This document shows positions 61,078 to 64,000 of a stretch of 64,000 nucleotides of DNA, piece by piece. A model generated the notes under the pieces. It was not told the origin of the DNA. It searched no databases and worked only from the letters and a program-made list of their open reading frames with translations. How positions within the stretch are numbered: position 1 is the first letter of the stretch; each line of letters starts with the position of its first letter. The position numbers and the translations under genes are program-made. The stretch comes from Verrucomicrobiaceae bacterium (GTDB lineage: Bacteria > Verrucomicrobiota > Verrucomicrobiia > Verrucomicrobiales > Verrucomicrobiaceae): NCBI GenBank assembly GCA_027486585.1, contig JAIXOU010000079.1, forward strand, positions 1 to 64,000, in the 5' to 3' direction.

Positions 61078-61866
61078 ATGTCTGCGACTGTTCCTACCTC
61101 CTCCATCACCACTTCTGGTCGCGTCGTTCGTGCGGCACTGATCATTTTTCCTTTTGGCACCATTATCCTTGGCATCGCCTCCTTTGGCTTTTGGTGGGTC
61201 AAACGTGTCCAGGTCGAAGAGCGCAGCTACTCTTATGCCACAGCTCTGCGTCGTGATATGACCCCGACCGCTTTAGAGCGCTATGTCAGCATCTTTAAGG
61301 ACGTCTTACAGCTTCCAGAGGTGGAGCGTTTGCCCTCGGTAGCGAGTTTTGCTGAATCCTCGATGAGCTCAGACAACATGGGCTATGAGCCCAGACGGGA
61401 TCGATTTTTCTCAGGCAGTCAGGAAGTGTCCAATGTCGATGCAGAGATGGCAGGTGCCCAGCGGCTGCGTGAGGTACGCCTCATCTTAGTCGTCTATGGC
61501 GATCAAGCGCGCGCTCAGGCCGAGTCTCACGCCCTTGGCGGCATGATGAGTCTAGCGAATGCCATGGCGGGCAAGCGCGCAGAGGATACCCTGCGTTTTG
61601 CCGCTGTGCCCATGGGGGTGAAGGACCCCAGCGGGCGCAGCGCGTTGGAGCGGTTTGCCTTTGGCATGGCCAATCGTGGAGAGCGTCTCATGAAGGTCAC
61701 CTTACTCGGCGGGGCAGGGGAGCAGGTGCTCTCAGATGTCTCTCTTGCGTTTCGGACCGCTCAAACGGGAGCGGTGGTAGAAAGTATTCCTGAAACACTA
61801 GATACAACAGCTACACTGGCTGCGATGACTGCATTGAAAAAGAATTTTGAGCTGGCACCCCAGTAA
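61078..61866 (+). CDS. Membrane-anchored protein resembling a degenerate M28 peptidase
   Basis: The 262-residue product has one N-terminal transmembrane helix (ALIIFPFGTIILGIASFGFWWV, residues about 18-40) and an exported domain. The order VRLILVVYGDQARAQAESHALGGMMSLANAMAGK and AEDTLRFAAVPMG mirrors the M28 aminopeptidase pattern (a strand with an HxD metal ligand, a Gly-rich helix, then TLRFVAFGxEE), but the metal ligands and the Glu-Glu are not there. So it is probably an inactive homologue with a structural or binding role. I chose 61078 because GAGAG (61068-61072) lies 6 bp before the ATG; the frame is open from a TTG at 61063. Confidence 0.65.
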   Translation: MSATVPTSSITTSGRVVRAALIIFPFGTIILGIASFGFWWVKRVQVEERSYSYATALRRDMTPTALERYVSIFKDVLQLPEVERLPSVASFAESSMSSDNMGYEPRRDRFFSGSQEVSNVDAEMAGAQRLREVRLILVVYGDQARAQAESHALGGMMSLANAMAGKRAEDTLRFAAVPMGVKDPSGRSALERFAFGMANRGERLMKVTLLGGAGEQVLSDVSLAFRTAQTGAVVESIPETLDTTATLAAMTALKKNFELAPQ

Positions 61867-62048
61867 AATTCATTTTAGAACGTGTATTCGTTGGTGACAA
61901 AAAAGGTCGGCCTGCTAATCTCGCGTCTCATTTCCGAAAAAATCATCCACATTTTACCCCTGAAAGTGCCAGTTTTGACCGCCCCTTTTTGCCTCCAGCA
62001 CACTTTTTGTCCACTTTCCTGTTTCTGATTTCATTTACTTTGGCTGCC

Positions 62049-64000
62049 ATGTTTTACCGTCCGATGAACCTTCTGCGTCACACTTTCTGCGCTGCATTGA
62101 TTTTGGCCTCAGGCTCTGATCTGCTGATCGCTCAGGCCCCGCCACCAGCCCCCGCCGCGTCTGCTGCACCCGCAGCCGCTCCAGCTGCCGGTGGTGCCCT
62201 AAATATTCAGGCCGAGACGGAGGCTTTAATGAATGCTGGTCTGGCTTTGTTCTCAGAAGGGAAATACACTGAGGCGCTTGCCAAGATCGGTGAGGCAAAG
62301 AAAAACCTGAACAATAAGCCTTTCCCTCAGATCCTCTTTGTTGAAGGTGCCTCCTATTTTAACCTGAATGACTACCCCAATGCGATCACTGCCTTGGAAG
62401 GTTATCAGACCCACTTCGCAGATGGTGAATACATCAATCCTGTCCGCTTAGCTCTTGGCCGCTCCTACATCAATAAGGGCGAGCCGGATAAAGGTATCGA
62501 GATCCTCAAAGGAGTCGTGAACAGCGCACCAACCATGAAGGCAGAGGCGGGTTTGTTTGTCGCTGAAGCTCTAAAAAAACAGGGTAAAAACGATGATGCC
62601 TTAGCTGTCTTAAAATCAATCGTAGCAGACGGCACCCGCAGCGCCGAAGGGATTCAGGCAGCGATGATGGCCGCTGATCTCTATGTAGCCAAAGGCGAGC
62701 TGGATGAAGCTGGTAAGCTGATGGAAAACATCAAAAGCTTTGCCAGTGGCGGTGACAACGTTGCCCAGATGAATAACATTTATCTGAAGCTCGGCGACCA
62801 GATGCTGGAGAAAAAAAGCTTCCGTGAGGCGCTCGGCGCTTATCAGTTGGTCCGCAAAAAGAATGAAATCTCTCGCTTGCAGAAGGATGTCATCGCCAAG
62901 CTTGAGCTTAGCCTGAAAAACCCAGGTAAAGGTCCGATTAAAGGTACCAAAGAAGAGCTTGAAGATAAATTGAAGGTGAATAATGGCCTCCTCGAGGAAT
63001 TGGAAAAGCGCACGGACTACGACGCTTCTCTCTACTACCGCCTCGGTCGTTGCTATTATGAAATGTCCCGTCAGTGGGAGTCCATCTTGGCCTTTGACGT
63101 AATCGTCAAAGATTTCAAAGACTTCCCACAGCGTGATCGCTGCATGTTTGGCATGATCATCGCTAATGCCCAGCTCAAGCGCGTTAAAGCTGCCCGCGAG
63201 CTTTGTGAGAAATACATCGCCGACTTCCCAGATGGCAATGATCTTGGCACCGTCTCCGAAATGTTCGGCATGTTGGCCTATGAAAATGGCAAGCTTCAAG
63301 AGGCTGCCGACGCTTTCGATAAAGCCGAAGGCTTCCCCAAAGCCGATAAAGAGCGCCTCCGCTTCTTGCGTGGCAATGTGTTTTTTGAAATGCAGCGCTT
63401 CGACGATGCCCGCACGACTTTCGAGCTGCTCATCAATGAGTTTCCCAATACCCCTTATAAAGACGATGCCCAATACCGCATCGCCCTCATTTATTTCTAT
63501 CAGAATGACTCGATCAATACAAGTAAGGCTCTGAAGACCTACATGAAGGAGAATCCAAAAGGACAATACGTGGTAGATGCCCGCTATCGTCTCGCCTTCA
63601 TCAAGTTTCAGGCTCGGGATATTGAAGATGCCATGAAGGACCTGAAGGGAATCGCAGCCGATGCGCCCAATGATCCAAACATTGGCCAAGTCTATTCCTT
63701 GTTGGGAGATGGTTACAATCAGATCCCTGATTCTCCCAATTTAAAAGAAGGTGAGCAGACCAATGCAGAGAAATCGCTCGAAAACTTTGCCCTAGCTGTC
63801 GATAAAGCCAAATCGGACGACGTCCTCAAATACGCCATGGATCAGGCAACCGATCTTTATGCTTCCATGAGTAAGTGGAAAGAAATCGGCGACATGTGGG
63901 AGAAATACCTCAAAACTCACAAGGACAACGAGGAGCAGGAACTGAAAGCCGTTCTTTGGATCTCCCGTGCTCGCGTGAAGGAAAACAAACCAGAGGACGC
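62049..64000 (+). CDS. Exported TPR-repeat protein, 3' end outside window
   Basis: The frame from the ATG at 62049 stays open to the window end, giving 650 residues so far. It begins with a signal-peptide-like segment (LRHTFCAALILASGSDLLIAQ) followed by a Pro/Ala-rich linker, then tetratricopeptide-like helical pairs: ALMNAGLALFSEGKYTEALAK, ILFVEGASYFNLNDYPNAIT, YYRLGRCYYEMSRQWESILA, and others. These are typical of periplasmic TPR proteins of the BamD/YbgF kind, which act as scaffolds. The exact partner is unknown. The long open frame on the opposite strand (62616-63689) is a shadow of this gene. Confidence 0.9.
   Translation, partial: MFYRPMNLLRHTFCAALILASGSDLLIAQAPPPAPAASAAPAAAPAAGGALNIQAETEALMNAGLALFSEGKYTEALAKIGEAKKNLNNKPFPQILFVEGASYFNLNDYPNAITALEGYQTHFADGEYINPVRLALGRSYINKGEPDKGIEILKGVVNSAPTMKAEAGLFVAEALKKQGKNDDALAVLKSIVADGTRSAEGIQAAMMAADLYVAKGELDEAGKLMENIKSFASGGDNVAQMNNIYLKLGDQMLEKKSFREALGAYQLVRKKNEISRLQKDVIAKLELSLKNPGKGPIKGTKEELEDKLKVNNGLLEELEKRTDYDASLYYRLGRCYYEMSRQWESILAFDVIVKDFKDFPQRDRCMFGMIIANAQLKRVKAARELCEKYIADFPDGNDLGTVSEMFGMLAYENGKLQEAADAFDKAEGFPKADKERLRFLRGNVFFEMQRFDDARTTFELLINEFPNTPYKDDAQYRIALIYFYQNDSINTSKALKTYMKENPKGQYVVDARYRLAFIKFQARDIEDAMKDLKGIAADAPNDPNIGQVYSLLGDGYNQIPDSPNLKEGEQTNAEKSLENFALAVDKAKSDDVLKYAMDQATDLYASMSKWKEIGDMWEKYLKTHKDNEEQELKAVLWISRARVKENKPED

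Noticed and set aside
62616-63689. 357-codon open frame on the minus strand
   Set aside because: It is antisense to a clear TPR-repeat protein with signal peptide, whose frame is open across the whole region; the antisense protein has no recognisable motifs.

Overview
The window looks like chromosomal DNA of a member of the Verrucomicrobiota, most likely near Verrucomicrobium/Prosthecobacter. The evidence is a sulfatase next to a ThuA / dehydrogenase-propeller / HEAT / cytochrome c fusion typical of the PVC superphylum, a second ThuA protein, few Shine-Dalgarno sequences, and a giant secreted protein whose C-terminus has the verrucomicrobial form. This placement is from family content only.

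Layout. 1-5.5 kb: end of a sulfatase and a large secreted haem protein, which suit polysaccharide breakdown. 5.5-9.6 kb: a beta-CASP metallo-hydrolase, nitroreductase, YhcH-type protein, PduO-type cobalamin adenosyltransferase and a CsgG/LpoB-like exported protein. 9.8-13.1 kb: dnaN, two lipoproteins, a ThuA protein and tRNA-Val(GAC). 13.2-18.4 kb: a CcoI/FixI-like copper P-type ATPase, a zinc alcohol dehydrogenase and a DUF885 protein.

18.4-28.05 kb (minus strand) is a compact operon: a short GntR regulator of the YtrA kind, one ABC ATPase, then four large membrane proteins in the order A-B-A'-B'. Junctions are ATGA overlaps except for one 3-bp gap. A/A' and B/B' are paralogues, so a two-gene permease module has been duplicated in tandem behind one ATPase. 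A perfect inverted repeat (10-bp arms) just upstream of the regulator contains AGTGTA-13 bp-TACACT, which matches the YtrA operator as I remember it. The operon seems self-regulated, probably by envelope stress. This is the best candidate here for an undescribed system.

28.17-57.72 kb is one open reading frame of 9,848 codons, divergent from that operon across 126 bp that hold two palindromes. It encodes an exported mosaic of about 46 putative-Ig (He_PIG) repeats and about 23 SdrD-B-like Asp/Asn-rich repeats. A PA14 and a LamG domain are each nested inside a single Ig repeat. There are also three other insert domains, a beta-propeller and a verrucomicrobial C-terminal region. It is probably a giant adhesin or surface fibre.

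57.7-64 kb: a bidirectional terminator, a small unknown gene, a mostly empty 429-bp stretch, dprA, an unknown gene whose start codon overlaps that of a divergent YkgJ-type cysteine-cluster gene, a degenerate peptidase-like membrane protein, and the first 650 codons of a TPR protein that runs off the end.
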